NCBI RefSeq assembly: GCF_003386795.1
Contig: NZ_QTUC01000001.1
Location: 992,001-1,056,000 of the forward strand
Reading direction: 5' to 3'
DNA length: 64,000 bases
From: Thermasporomyces composti
Lineage (GTDB): Bacteria > Actinomycetota > Actinomycetes > Propionibacteriales > Actinopolymorphaceae
Shown piece after piece: positions 51,404-59,602 of this stretch. The first letter of the stretch is position 1, and each line of letters starts with the position of its first letter. Made by a program: the position numbers and the translations under genes. Below the pieces are notes generated by a model that was not told where the DNA came from, ran no database searches, and worked only from the letters and a program-made list of their open reading frames with translations.

Positions 51404-51664
51404 TCACAGCCCCATCGGGAACAAGGCGCCGTAGGCGACGATGGCGAGCGCCCAGCCGACGAAGAGATAGAGCCACCCCTTGACGGCGCTCTCCACCTTC
51501 CACGCCACGACGCTGAGGACGACCACCGGCAGCAGTAGGTACATGCCGGTCGTGATGCGACCCTCCGACTGCCCGAACGCCCAGAGCCCGGCGAGGACCG
51601 CGAGCACGACGGTCGCGCCACCGAACAGCTTGCGCGGCTCAGCCAACAGCCGGAGCAGATCCAT
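51404..51664 (-). CDS. Small three-helix membrane protein
   Basis: The 86-residue protein has three hydrophobic segments (LFGGATVVLAVLAGLWAF, GMYLLLPVVVLSVVAW and GWLYLFVGWALAIVAYGALF). I do not recognise the family. The start at ATG 51664 has TACCGT six bases upstream and no clear ribosome-binding site. It is transcribed towards the L,D-transpeptidase gene. Confidence 0.6.
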   Translation of the reverse strand: MDLLRLLAEPRKLFGGATVVLAVLAGLWAFGQSEGRITTGMYLLLPVVVLSVVAWKVESAVKGWLYLFVGWALAIVAYGALFPMGL

Positions 51665-51670
51665 GCCTCT

Positions 51671-51676
51671 ACGGTA
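51671..51676 (-). promoter_or_regulatory. Leaderless-type -10 (TACCGT)
   Basis: TACCGT is six bases before the ATG at 51664. Confidence 0.35.
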
Positions 51677-51738
51677 GGGCGACGATGATCGCGATGCGAG
51701 CGTGTGCGGGCGTGGCGAGGTCCAGGCGCGTGACCCGG

Positions 51739-52614
51739 TCACCCCACGGTGGAGTCCAGCCCGTCCCAGGGGAGACGCGTCGGGTACGCGCGGCGTCCTT
51801 CGGGACAGTGCGCCGCGAAGTCACACCACTGGCACTGGGGTCCGGGTCGAGGCGGGAAGAGCTCGTCCTGCTCACTCGGTGACAGGCCTCGCGCGTATGC
51901 CTCCTCCGCGGCCGCCGCCTCCTCGCCGATGCTGTCGGCACGGGACAGATGCCGGGCCAACGACTCCGGTGTGTGGTCCCACGCCACCACCGCGCCTGTC
52001 GGCAGGTGATGCAGCTCCACGCGACGGCAGGGGCGTCGCAACGTGCGGCTCGCGGCGGCGGCGTAGATCGCCAGGGCCAGGGAGGTGCGGGCGTCCGCGG
52101 TGGTGAGCGTCCGACGTCCGGTCTTGTAGTCGACGACGACCAGCTCCACGCCCTGACCGTCGTCCAGCACCCGCTCATCGATGCGGTCGACCCGGCCGGA
52201 CAGAGCGAGCGTCGACGTGGTCAGCGCGACCGTGCGCTCCACACCCACCGGCTCGTCCAACGGGTCGAGCTCCGCCACGTAGCGCTCGACCATCCCACGG
52301 GTGTAGTCGCGCCAGCGCAGGCTCTGCGCGGCGTCGCGGAAGCCCTCGTCGATCCAGGAGCGCACGAGGAGGTCGCCGGCCGCGTTCGGCGTCCGCTCGT
52401 CCGGTGGCAGCCGCCACCACCCAGCCAGCGCGGTGTGGACGGCGGCACCCACGCTGTTGTGGGCCCACGGCGGCCCCTTCGGCGGCGTTGGACGCTCGAG
52501 ATAGCTGAAACGGTATCGACGCGGGCAGTCCAGCCAGCTCATCAGCCGCGTCGGCGTCGCCCGAAAGAGTCGGCGCGGCATGGCGTCGAAGCCGAGCTGC
52601 TGGGGTGCCGTCAT
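51739..52614 (-). CDS. RecB-family Fe-S exonuclease (PD-(D/E)XK)
   Basis: The 291-residue protein has an N-terminal cysteine in SWLDCPRRYRFSYLER (C30). The nuclease core is GRVDRIDERVL with VVVDYKTGRRTL. A C-terminal cysteine triad CQWCDFAAHC closes the Fe-S cluster, as in Cas4 and AddB nucleases. It has no helicase domain. It probably trims DNA ends with 5' or 3' polarity in repair. It is a third RecB-type nuclease in the window besides AdnA and AdnB. ATG 52614 is chosen over 52683. Confidence 0.9.
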   Translation of the reverse strand: MTAPQQLGFDAMPRRLFRATPTRLMSWLDCPRRYRFSYLERPTPPKGPPWAHNSVGAAVHTALAGWWRLPPDERTPNAAGDLLVRSWIDEGFRDAAQSLRWRDYTRGMVERYVAELDPLDEPVGVERTVALTTSTLALSGRVDRIDERVLDDGQGVELVVVDYKTGRRTLTTADARTSLALAIYAAAASRTLRRPCRRVELHHLPTGAVVAWDHTPESLARHLSRADSIGEEAAAAEEAYARGLSPSEQDELFPPRPGPQCQWCDFAAHCPEGRRAYPTRLPWDGLDSTVG

Positions 52615-52679
52615 ACCGCCATCCTGCCAACCTCCACCCCCGCTGAACGCGACGGCGTGCCCGGGTGACCTCGCGGACG

Positions 52680-53564
52680 TCACCGTCGAGGCGGGATGAA
52701 CTCCGGGACGCGTCGCTGCGCCCGCTCGGCGTTCGTTCGCGCGCGGTCGAGCAGCCGAGCGAACTCCTCCTCGGTCGTCGTGTGGCAGCCGAGCTCGTGC
52801 TCGACCTTGCCTCGACCGTGGTAGTCGCTGGAACCGGTGACGACCAGGTCCAGCTCGGCCGCCAGAGCGCGGAGCTCGGTTCGGACGTCAGGCGCATGGT
52901 CGTGGTGGTCCACCTCGATGCCGCCCATCCCCGCGGCGGTGAGTTGGCGTACGACCTGGTCGGTGAGCACGGTTCGGCTCTTCCGACCGCGAGGGTGTGC
53001 CAGGACGGGGACACCCCCAGCCGACAGGACCGTCCTGATCACCTCGGTCGGCTCGGGCGCGTCGTGCGGAACGTAGGCCGGCCTGCCCTCACCGAGCCAC
53101 CGCTCGAACGCCTCCTGCCGGCTGGCGACGTACCCGGCGCTCACCAGCGCGTCCGCCACGTGCGGCCGCCCCACCGACGCCGTCGAGGGAGCGTGCGCGG
53201 CCACGTCGTCCATGCTGAGGTCCATGCCGTACGAGCGCAGCCGGTCCAGGAGGGCGGGCACCCGAGCGGCCCGGGCGTCGCGAACCCACTCCAGCATGGC
53301 GAGCAGCCCGGGATGGGTCGGATCCACCAGGTAGGCGAGCATGTGCACGCTGGCTCCGGCGAGGCGACACGAGATCTCCACACCGACCACGAGTCCCACG
53401 CCGTGACGCCAGGCGGCTCGGATGGCGTCATCCCAGCCGGCGAGCGTGTCGTGGTCGGTGAGCCCCACGACGTCGATCCCCGCCGCCGCGGCGTGCTCGA
53501 CCAGCCCAGCTGGTGAGTCCGTGCCGTCCGAGCGGCTCGAGTGCGTGTGAAGGTCGATGCGCAC
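52680..53564 (-). CDS. PHP-domain phosphoesterase
   Basis: The 294-residue protein has the polymerase-and-histidinol-phosphatase metal motifs: RIDLHTHSSRSDGT, GLTDHDTLAGW, VEISCRL, LAHPRGR and TGSSDYHG. The layout fits the RNase AM/YciV-like branch that removes nucleotides from 5' or 3' ends or cleaves pAp. GGAGG just before two GTG codons sets the start at 53564 (53567 also possible). It is transcribed towards the RecB-like gene on the same strand. Confidence 0.9.
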   Translation of the reverse strand: MRIDLHTHSSRSDGTDSPAGLVEHAAAAGIDVVGLTDHDTLAGWDDAIRAAWRHGVGLVVGVEISCRLAGASVHMLAYLVDPTHPGLLAMLEWVRDARAARVPALLDRLRSYGMDLSMDDVAAHAPSTASVGRPHVADALVSAGYVASRQEAFERWLGEGRPAYVPHDAPEPTEVIRTVLSAGGVPVLAHPRGRKSRTVLTDQVVRQLTAAGMGGIEVDHHDHAPDVRTELRALAAELDLVVTGSSDYHGRGKVEHELGCHTTTEEEFARLLDRARTNAERAQRRVPEFIPPRR

Positions 53565-53659
53565 CACGCCTCCTGGAAGTCACGCCCATTCTCACCCTGC
53601 GTCGCACGTCATCGACGTCTGCGACGCCCGGAACTGCCGCCTGTCGCCAGATGGTCGAC

Positions 53660-54295
53660 TCACGGCTCGTACATGCGCGGCGTCAACGCGCCGTACGGAA
53701 GTAGCTCGATCTCGTGTCCCAGCCCTCGCATATCCGCCAACTGGAGCAGGTCGAGCAGCAACGCTCCAGCAGTCTCGGGATAGAACACCAGCCACAGCCA
53801 GTGCCCCTCAGCCTCCCCGACGTAGATCGCGCGATCGTCCGGACCGGGCACCACCCACAGCGGCGTGAGCCGTCCCGCGGCCTCCACCTTCGCCTGGGGG
53901 CCGCCCCGACCGATCGACTCGCCCGGATCCGGTCCGGGAAGTGCGGCGTATCCGGCGCCGACCCCGACACCCATGTCCTCGGCGACGAGCATCAACTCAC
54001 CGGCACCACCGAGCGGGTTCGGCCCCGAGCAGGCGACGACGCTCGCCCGGGCGGACTTCGGGTCTCGCCCGGCGTATCCAGCGCCGGTGAGGACCCAGCC
54101 GTGCGGGAGGGGCCACGGCAGCCAGGCCGGCAGCTGGATCTCGTCGGCGAGCCAGGTGATGAACTCCGTAGAGGGCTGGGCGAACGGCCACAGGGGCTCC
54201 ACGCGCCCGTGGACGGGACAGGTCCAGCTGGCTTCCCACACCGACGGCGATCGAAGCTTGCCGTGACATCTCGGACAAAGCGGATCGCCCCTCAT
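53660..54295 (-). CDS. DUF6758 zinc-ribbon protein
   Basis: The 211-residue protein starts with a zinc ribbon (LCPRCHGKL and WTCPVHGRV). A conserved region follows with WPFAQPSTEFITWLADE, PLPHGWVLTGAGYA and VACSGPNPLGG, ending VGEAEGHWLWLVFYPETAG. This is the DUF6758 family of actinobacteria; its function is unknown. GGAGGAG about ten bases before ATG 54295 supports the start. It is divergent from a Nudix gene across an array of repeats. Confidence 0.8.
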   Translation of the reverse strand: MRGDPLCPRCHGKLRSPSVWEASWTCPVHGRVEPLWPFAQPSTEFITWLADEIQLPAWLPWPLPHGWVLTGAGYAGRDPKSARASVVACSGPNPLGGAGELMLVAEDMGVGVGAGYAALPGPDPGESIGRGGPQAKVEAAGRLTPLWVVPGPDDRAIYVGEAEGHWLWLVFYPETAGALLLDLLQLADMRGLGHEIELLPYGALTPRMYEP

Positions 54296-54338
54296 GCGTT
54301 CGACGCTCCTCCGTGCGCCGTGGAGCGTCAAGGGTCCA

Positions 54339-54420
54339 TGGTCACTCGTCGACCCAGCGGTCACTCGTCGACCTTGGTACGTGGCGACCCATGGTTCCTC
54401 GGCGACTGGTTCCTCGGCGA
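54339..54420. repeat. Five-unit degenerate direct-repeat array
   Basis: Units start at 54339, 54358, 54375, 54392 and 54407, spaced 19, 17, 17 and 15 bases. Consensus TGGT-x-C-x-TCG-x-CGA; units 4 and 5 are identical for 14 bases. They fill the gap between the divergent DUF6758 and Nudix genes. Confidence 0.8.
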
Positions 54421-54425
54421 TGCCG

Positions 54426-54431
54426 TATGCT
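54426..54431 (+). promoter_or_regulatory. Leaderless-type -10 (TATGCT) for the Nudix gene
   Basis: TATGCT is six bases before GTG 54438, directly after the repeat array. Confidence 0.5.
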
Positions 54432-54437
54432 GCCGCG

Positions 54438-54851
54438 GTGGCGAGCCGGCGGGTGCCCTGTGTGGGAGCGGTCGTCAAGGACGCGAGCGGCCGGATGCTC
54501 ATGGTGCGTCGCGGCCGACCACCCGGGATGGGGCTGTGGTCGCTGCCGGGCGGACGGGTCGAGCCTGGCGAGAGTGATGAGGACGCGGTGGTGCGCGAGG
54601 TCTGGGAGGAGACCGGTCTCGCCGTCACGGTGGGGCGCCTGCTGGGGACGGCGCAGATCCCGACCGCTGACGGCGACATCCAGGTGGTGCGCGACTACGA
54701 GTGTGCCGTCGTCGACCCGTCTCGGTCCGACCCACGACCCGGCGACGACGCCGCCGACGCGCGCTGGGTGACGCTCGAGGAGGTGCGTCGCCTCCCCACG
54801 TCGCCCGGGCTGCTCGATGCCCTCACCCGATGGGGCGTCCTGCCGACCTAG
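54438..54851 (+). CDS. Nudix hydrolase (MutT-like)
   Basis: The 137-residue protein has the box GGRVEPGESDEDAVVREVWE with the EETGL continuation, and PPGMGLWSLPGG just before it, as in MutT/ADP-ribose enzymes. It has the pattern of nucleotide-sanitising or NDP-sugar hydrolases. The substrate is unknown. GTG 54438 fits a leaderless start; ATG 54420 lies inside the repeat array and is less likely. A long inverted repeat follows the stop. Confidence 0.88.
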   Translation: MASRRVPCVGAVVKDASGRMLMVRRGRPPGMGLWSLPGGRVEPGESDEDAVVREVWEETGLAVTVGRLLGTAQIPTADGDIQVVRDYECAVVDPSRSDPRPGDDAADARWVTLEEVRRLPTSPGLLDALTRWGVLPT

Positions 54852-54853
54852 GC

Positions 54854-54942
54854 GACATCACCGTTCGACATCATTTCCCGGCCGGACCTTACGCTCACGG
54901 CCGACGACCCGATCGTCGGGTGCGCCAGATCACGGTGATGTC
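54854..54942. repeat. 11-bp perfect inverted repeat with an internal hairpin
   Basis: GACATCACCGT (54854-54864) and ACGGTGATGTC (54932-54942) are perfect complements. A CCCGA/TCGGG hairpin lies between them near 54908-54920. It starts three bases after the Nudix stop. Confidence 0.7.
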
Positions 54943-54988
54943 CTCCTGACCATACGAGGGCCGCACGAACTCACGGGGGGGGTTCGTC

Positions 54989-55889
54989 ATGAGCCGGCGC
55001 GCGTGGACGTTTGGGTGTCCGCTCGCGATCGTCCTGGCCTTCGTCGCCTCCCTCGGCGCGAGGGAGGCGCCGGCAACACCCGAGCCGAAGCCAGGAGTCT
55101 CGACGAAGGTGGGCCCCTACCTCGAGCACCCCATGGCCACGCTCGCCTTCGAGCGTCGGAAACTCATCGACGGCCCGGGCAGCTCCGGGATGGATCCCTA
55201 CCTCAACGTCGCCTGCGGTCTCGCGGACATCACGACAAAGAAGCCGACGAAGCCGGTCGACCCGAAGAACATCATCGAGTGGACTGACTGAAGAAGGCCT
55301 TTCCGGGCCTCTACAAGGTGCTCGACCTCAGCCCGTCGGTGCGGGAGCTGCTGCTGGTCTGTCGGTTCAACAACACCAAGACGGACTCGGTGACCGACTC
55401 TTCCCACTCGGAGCGACGGATCAAGCAGTTCCTCGATGACCTCGACGTCCCCTGGACGAACCTCGTCGCCTTGTACACCGAACGACCGCCGTGCTCTCCG
55501 AAGAGGGCCAACTGCCAAGCTCTGGTCGCTCAGACGAACGCCAAGGTCTTCCGCTCGTTCGAGGGCCCAAAGCCACACTTCGAGATCACCGAAGAGCTCG
55601 AGAAGGCGTTGAAGAAGTACACCAAGACGTCTTCCACGACGCTCGCGCCAAGGCCGCCCAGGAGCGCATGGAACGGGAGTGCGGTGGCTCAGGCAAGGTC
55701 CCCGGCAACTGCGTCAGCACCGAGAGCGACAGCGCACTGTCCAGATCCTTGGTGAGGGCCGCATCGGAGACAGGGGGCATTGACTTCACTTCCCTCGAAC
55801 TTCGTTTCCTGGCCGAACGAAGCGGCCAGGTCGAGTACGCGTCCAAGGCGACGTCGGACCAGGGCCCGCGCAGCCGGTCTCGGACGTGA
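54989..55889 (+). pseudogene. Frameshifted secreted protein with a deaminase-toxin domain
   Basis: Three consecutive frames read as one protein of about 300 residues. Part 1 (54989-55291) has a signal peptide (TFGCPLAIVLAFVASLGARE). Part 2, open from 55288, holds the active site: H at 55405 in SSHSERRIKQFL, E two residues later, then YTERPPCSPKRANC with cysteines at 55492 and 55513. These are the H-x-E and P-C-x6-C zinc motifs of toxin-type nucleic-acid or nucleotide deaminases. Part 3 (to 55889) continues as DVFHDARAKAAQERMER. Both breaks behave as losses of one base from short runs, so sequencing error or genuine decay are both possible. No immunity gene is recognised. GGGGGGG precedes ATG 54989. 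Confidence 0.65.
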
Positions 55890-56014
55890 GCGGCTACGCA
55901 TGGTCCTTGGTTGCCGCCGCCATCACCACGCTGGGATGCGTTCCCGTCGTTGTGGGCCCGCTGCGCTCGCGGCGTACTTGATCGCCGGCGGTGTTCCCGG
56001 CCACGATTGCCCGC

Positions 56015-56893
56015 ATGCCGCCTAGTCGCCGATCGCTGCTCGCCGGTGGTGCTGGATTCCTCGCCGCTGGAGCCGCCGGAGTCGGGTTCATCGAGGCCGG
56101 TTTGCTACCCGGTCGAGTTCACCTCCACGCCGCTCTCGGCCTCACCGGCCCGGACGGCGTGGTCCCGTCGGTGACTCCCGGCGCCCGGGTGACGAAGTCC
56201 TTCCGGTCGCGGGCGCGTCGCGGTCAGCGGGTCACCTGGTCCGCGTCCTACCCGCCCGACGTGCCCACGACCGCGCGCCTTCCGGTCGTGCTCGCTCTGC
56301 ACGGCCGAGGCGGTGACCACCGGTCGGCCTTCACCGACTTGGGGATCGACCGGTTCGTGGCAGCCGCGGTCGCGGAGTGGCCCACGCCGTACGTCGTCGT
56401 CTCCGTCGATGGCGGATCGCTGAGCTTCTGGCACCGTCGCCGCGACGGTGACGACCCCCAGGCCATGATCGTCGACGAGCTGCTCCCCCGCTTGGCCGAG
56501 CGCGGTCTGCGCACCGACCGCATCGGGCTGCTCGGGTGGTCCATGGGCGGATACGGCGTCCTCCTGTTCGCCGAGCGGCACCCGGACCGGGTCGCCGCGG
56601 CGGCCGCGATGAGCCCGGCACTCTGGCGGGACTACGACGACGTCTGGCCGGGCGCGTTCGACGACGTCACCGATTTCCGCGCCCACGACGTGTACGCGCG
56701 TCAAGCCGCGCTGCGCGACATCCCGCTCCGCATCGATTGCGGGCGCGACGATCCCTTCGCGCCGGCGGCCCGGGCGTTCATTGCCGGGCTCGACCGGCGA
56801 CCCGCGGGCGGCTTCCAGCGCGGCGCGCACACGTTGGGCTACTGGCGGAGGATGCTGCCCGCCCAGCTGGCGTTCCTGGCCTGGAATCTGTGA
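56015..56893 (+). CDS. Tat-exported esterase of the alpha/beta hydrolase fold
   Basis: The 292-residue precursor has a twin-arginine signal (PPSRRSLLAGGAGFLAAGAA). The hydrolase domain shows VVLALHGRGGDHRSAF (oxyanion region), GWSMGGYG with nucleophile S176, and an acid near DCGRDDPF. The histidine lies in AHTLGYW. The pattern is close to esterase D / antigen-85-like enzymes. The substrate is unknown. No ribosome-binding site is evident before ATG 56015, so the start is provisional. Confidence 0.85.
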   Translation: MPPSRRSLLAGGAGFLAAGAAGVGFIEAGLLPGRVHLHAALGLTGPDGVVPSVTPGARVTKSFRSRARRGQRVTWSASYPPDVPTTARLPVVLALHGRGGDHRSAFTDLGIDRFVAAAVAEWPTPYVVVSVDGGSLSFWHRRRDGDDPQAMIVDELLPRLAERGLRTDRIGLLGWSMGGYGVLLFAERHPDRVAAAAAMSPALWRDYDDVWPGAFDDVTDFRAHDVYARQAALRDIPLRIDCGRDDPFAPAARAFIAGLDRRPAGGFQRGAHTLGYWRRMLPAQLAFLAWNL

Positions 56894-56962
56894 GCGACGT
56901 TGGCGCGGGCGAACGTCATCCGAACCGTCTGCCTCGCGTGGGCAGCCGGGAACCGACGCCGG

Positions 56963-57535
56963 TCACGTGTTCCACCGGACGACCGCCGGGGCCTCGCGCT
57001 CCCAGCCGAGGACCGACACCGTGGCCACGTCGAGCACCAGGTGAGCGCCGACCTCCGGCGGTAGGCCGACCCAGCGGGCCGCCAGGACCCGCAGAAAGTG
57101 GCCGTGCGCAAAGAGCAGGGCACGCTCGCGCACGTCACGTCGGATCCGTTCGATCAGCCGGTCGGCGCGCTGGGCCACGTCGGCAATCGTCTCCCCGCCC
57201 GGCACGGGATGAGTCCACACCGACCAGCCCGCGATCTCCCGGCGGATCTCCGCGGTCGTGCGCCCCTCGTAGGCGCCGTACCGCCACTCGTGCGCGTCGG
57301 GCTCGATCCTCACCCGGTCACCGAAGCCGGCCAACCGGGCGGTGTCGAGCGCCCGGCGCAACGGGCTGGCAAGGACCAGGTCGAAGCTCGTGCTCGCCAG
57401 CCGTTCGCCCACCGCTCGCGCGGCGCGTTCGCCCTCCTCGGTCAGCGGCAGGTCGGTGACGCTGGTGAGCTGCCGCGACCGACTCCACGCGGTCTCCCCG
57501 TGCCGGACGATCCACAGCTGTGCAGACGTCGGCAC
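56963..57535 (-). CDS. Histidine phosphatase (phosphoglycerate mutase-like)
   Basis: The 190-residue protein has the RHGE motif (LWIVRHGETAWS), the second histidine in LLFAHGHFLRVL, and LPLTEEGERAARA. It is the counterpart of Rv3214 (Gpm2/EntD annotation), which is an acid phosphatase, so a general phosphatase is likelier than a glycolytic mutase. It ends about 70 bases from the convergent esterase gene and is followed upstream by the YflT-like gene. Confidence 0.9.
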   Translation of the reverse strand: MPTSAQLWIVRHGETAWSRSRQLTSVTDLPLTEEGERAARAVGERLASTSFDLVLASPLRRALDTARLAGFGDRVRIEPDAHEWRYGAYEGRTTAEIRREIAGWSVWTHPVPGGETIADVAQRADRLIERIRRDVRERALLFAHGHFLRVLAARWVGLPPEVGAHLVLDVATVSVLGWEREAPAVVRWNT

Positions 57536-57541
57536 GTGTCC

Positions 57542-58030
57542 TCACAGCTTGCCGGTATGGAGCGCGAACCGCGCGAGCAGGTTGCGGGCCTCCTCCGCGT
57601 GCGCCGGTTCGCAGAGGATCTCGTAGCTGCCGGCCACGACCTGGGTTCTGGACGTGAAGTCGCGCTGGCCACCGGTCGCCCGGTACGCCAGCCACCCGAA
57701 GATCGCGCCGAACACCGCGCCGATCACCACACCGGCGACGATCAACGCGATCGCGCTCGCGCCGGTCGCGGCGAACAGGCTTATCAGCACACCGACGAAC
57801 AGGCCCCACCACGCGCCACCACCGGCCCCGATCGCGACGGCCCGACCCTGCGTGAGCCGCCCCGTGACACGTTCGACCAGCCGCAAGTCGCTGCCGACGA
57901 TCGTGACGTTCTCGACCGCGAACTTGTGGTCGGACAGGTAGTCAACCGCCTGTTGCGCCTCGGCGTAGGTGGGATACGAGCCGATTCGTATGCCCGAGGG
58001 CGGCTCTGGCAGCGGCAGTGACATGGACAT
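57542..58030 (-). CDS. General stress protein YflT-like membrane protein
   Basis: The 162-residue protein starts with a YflT-like domain (GSYPTYAEAQQAVDYLSDHK, then ENVTIVGSDLRLVERVTGRL). A Gly-rich pair of transmembrane helices follows (AWWGLFVGVLISLFAATGAS and VIGAVFGAIFGWLAYRA). A C-terminal strand is seen at YEILCEPAHAEEA. This is the pfam11181 family of stress-induced proteins of unknown activity. AAGGGG six bases before ATG 58030 fits. It ends six bases from the phosphatase start, so the two are probably an operon. Confidence 0.88.
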   Translation of the reverse strand: MSMSLPLPEPPSGIRIGSYPTYAEAQQAVDYLSDHKFAVENVTIVGSDLRLVERVTGRLTQGRAVAIGAGGGAWWGLFVGVLISLFAATGASAIALIVAGVVIGAVFGAIFGWLAYRATGGQRDFTSRTQVVAGSYEILCEPAHAEEARNLLARFALHTGKL

Positions 58031-58264
58031 CCGGGACCCCTTCCGGTTCGTGAGACTCCCCGAGAGGACACATCCGTCCAAGCGGTGTGACCACCACGGG
58101 CCCTCCTTCGAGGATGCCCCAGGCACCGTGCTCGGCGCTGCTAAACTGACGCGCGGGTCGTCTTGCCCGGCTTGCCTCGTGGTGTCCACCGAACGTCTTC
58201 CGGGCAGGCCCGTCTGTCTGTCTCATCTCGCCCCGTGGGGCCCGGCACGAAGGAGGTGGACCGG

Positions 58265-58327
58265 GTGAAATCTGCCCATTCTGGCAGTACCCGCGCCCTC
58301 CGACGCCGACGGTCCCGCGGTCGCTGA
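58265..58327 (+). CDS. Possible 20-residue leader peptide of corA
   Basis: GTG 58265 has a perfect AGGAGG eight bases upstream and starts a 20-codon frame (MKSAHSGSTRALRRRRSRGR). It lies 113 bases before corA. The run of arginine codons could make ribosomes respond to conditions. It is the only strong ribosome-binding site in the 410-base gap (58031-58440) apart from that of corA. Confidence 0.5.
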   Translation: MKSAHSGSTRALRRRRSRGR

Positions 58328-58440
58328 AGCACGCGATCTCGCTCGCCGGCTCGCACCGGTCGGCCTCGGAGGGCGTCCGCCCCGTTCGATCCGGTCCAGT
58401 GGACAGTTCCGTTCCGAGACCTTGGAGGAGGTGCGCACTC

Positions 58441-59586
58441 ATGGCCGCGCGGAGCACTCCGATCAGCCCGAGCCGCAACGCCGTTCTCGCCAAGGGTCGT
58501 GCGCGCGCGATGATGCGCGCACTCCGCCGTCGCTCGGAACTCTCCGACCGCCACGGGTTGGTCGAATCGAGGACGCCGCACGACGAGCTCGAGTCCGCGG
58601 TCGTCGACTGGGCCCTCTACCGCGACGGCAAGCGCCGCGACGACGTGACCTCCTACGCCGAGGCCGTTCGTGAGGCGCGGGAAGGCGGCGGCTTCGTGTG
58701 GATCGGGCTCTTCGAGCCCACGCAGCATCAGCTCGCTGGGATCGCCGAGCAGTTCGGCCTGCACCCGCTCGCGGTCGAGGACGCCGTGACCACGCACCAG
58801 CGGCCCAAGCTGGAGCGCTACGACGACTCGCTGTTCGCGGTGTTCAAGACGGTGCGGTACCGGCCGGAGCCCGACCCGACGAGCACGAACGAGGTCGTCG
58901 AGACCGGCGACGTCATGGTGTTCGTCGGGCGGGAGTTCGTGGTGACCGTCCGGCACGGCGACCACAACGAGCTGCACCAGGTTCGCCGTCAGCTCCAGGA
59001 CAACCCAGACCAGCTGGCGCACGGTCCCTCCGCGGTCCTCCACGCGGTCGCCGACCGGGTCGTCGACCACTATCTCGCCGCGGTGGACCGGCTCCAGGAG
59101 GACATCGAGGAGCTCGAGATCTCCGTGTTCTCCGCCCGCGGCGCCCGTGACGTCGGACGCGTCTACCAGCTCAAGCGGCAGGTGCTGGAGCTGAAGCGGG
59201 CTGTCGCACCCCTCGCTGGCCCACTTCGCCAGCTCGCCGAACGTCCCATCCGGCTGATCGCACCGGAGATCCGCGAGTACTTCCGCGACGTCGAGGACCA
59301 CCTGACCCGGGTCCGCGAGCAGGTCGCGGCGTTCGACGAGCTGCTCACCTCGATCCTCCAGGCGAGCCTCGCGCAGCTCACGGTCGCCGAGAACGAGGAC
59401 ATGCGCAAGATCTCCGCGTGGGTGGCGATCATGGCGGTCCCGACGATGATCGCCGGGATCTATGGCATGAACTTCTCGTACATGCCGGAGACCGAGTCGC
59501 GGTTCGGCTACCCGGCGGTGCTCTCGGTCATCCTTGTCACGTGCTTCGCCTTGCACCGGTCGTTCAAGCGCAACGGCTGGCTCTGA
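58441..59586 (+). CDS. corA: CorA-family magnesium/cobalt transporter
   Basis: The 381-residue protein has the large N-terminal cytoplasmic domain (residues ~50-300, with DWALYRDGKRRDDVTS and WIGLFEPTQHQLAGIAEQFG). The signature YGMNF follows near residue 340, in IAGIYGMNFSYMPETES, before the second membrane helix. CorA pentamers move Mg2+ by a gating mechanism. GGAGGAGG nine bases before ATG 58441 is strong. An Arg-rich leader peptide lies upstream. Its end is followed by direct repeats and two hairpins. Confidence 0.95.
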   Translation: MAARSTPISPSRNAVLAKGRARAMMRALRRRSELSDRHGLVESRTPHDELESAVVDWALYRDGKRRDDVTSYAEAVREAREGGGFVWIGLFEPTQHQLAGIAEQFGLHPLAVEDAVTTHQRPKLERYDDSLFAVFKTVRYRPEPDPTSTNEVVETGDVMVFVGREFVVTVRHGDHNELHQVRRQLQDNPDQLAHGPSAVLHAVADRVVDHYLAAVDRLQEDIEELEISVFSARGARDVGRVYQLKRQVLELKRAVAPLAGPLRQLAERPIRLIAPEIREYFRDVEDHLTRVREQVAAFDELLTSILQASLAQLTVAENEDMRKISAWVAIMAVPTMIAGIYGMNFSYMPETESRFGYPAVLSVILVTCFALHRSFKRNGWL

Positions 59587-59602
59587 GGCGCGTGTCCGTT
59601 CG

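Noticed and set aside
56963-57535. Glycolytic phosphoglycerate mutase
   Set aside because: Length (190 residues) and the position equivalent to Rv3214 favour a general acid phosphatase of the same superfamily.
58031-58440. Mg-sensing M-box riboswitch ahead of corA
   Set aside because: No conserved M-box core was recognised; only a possible leader peptide is supported.
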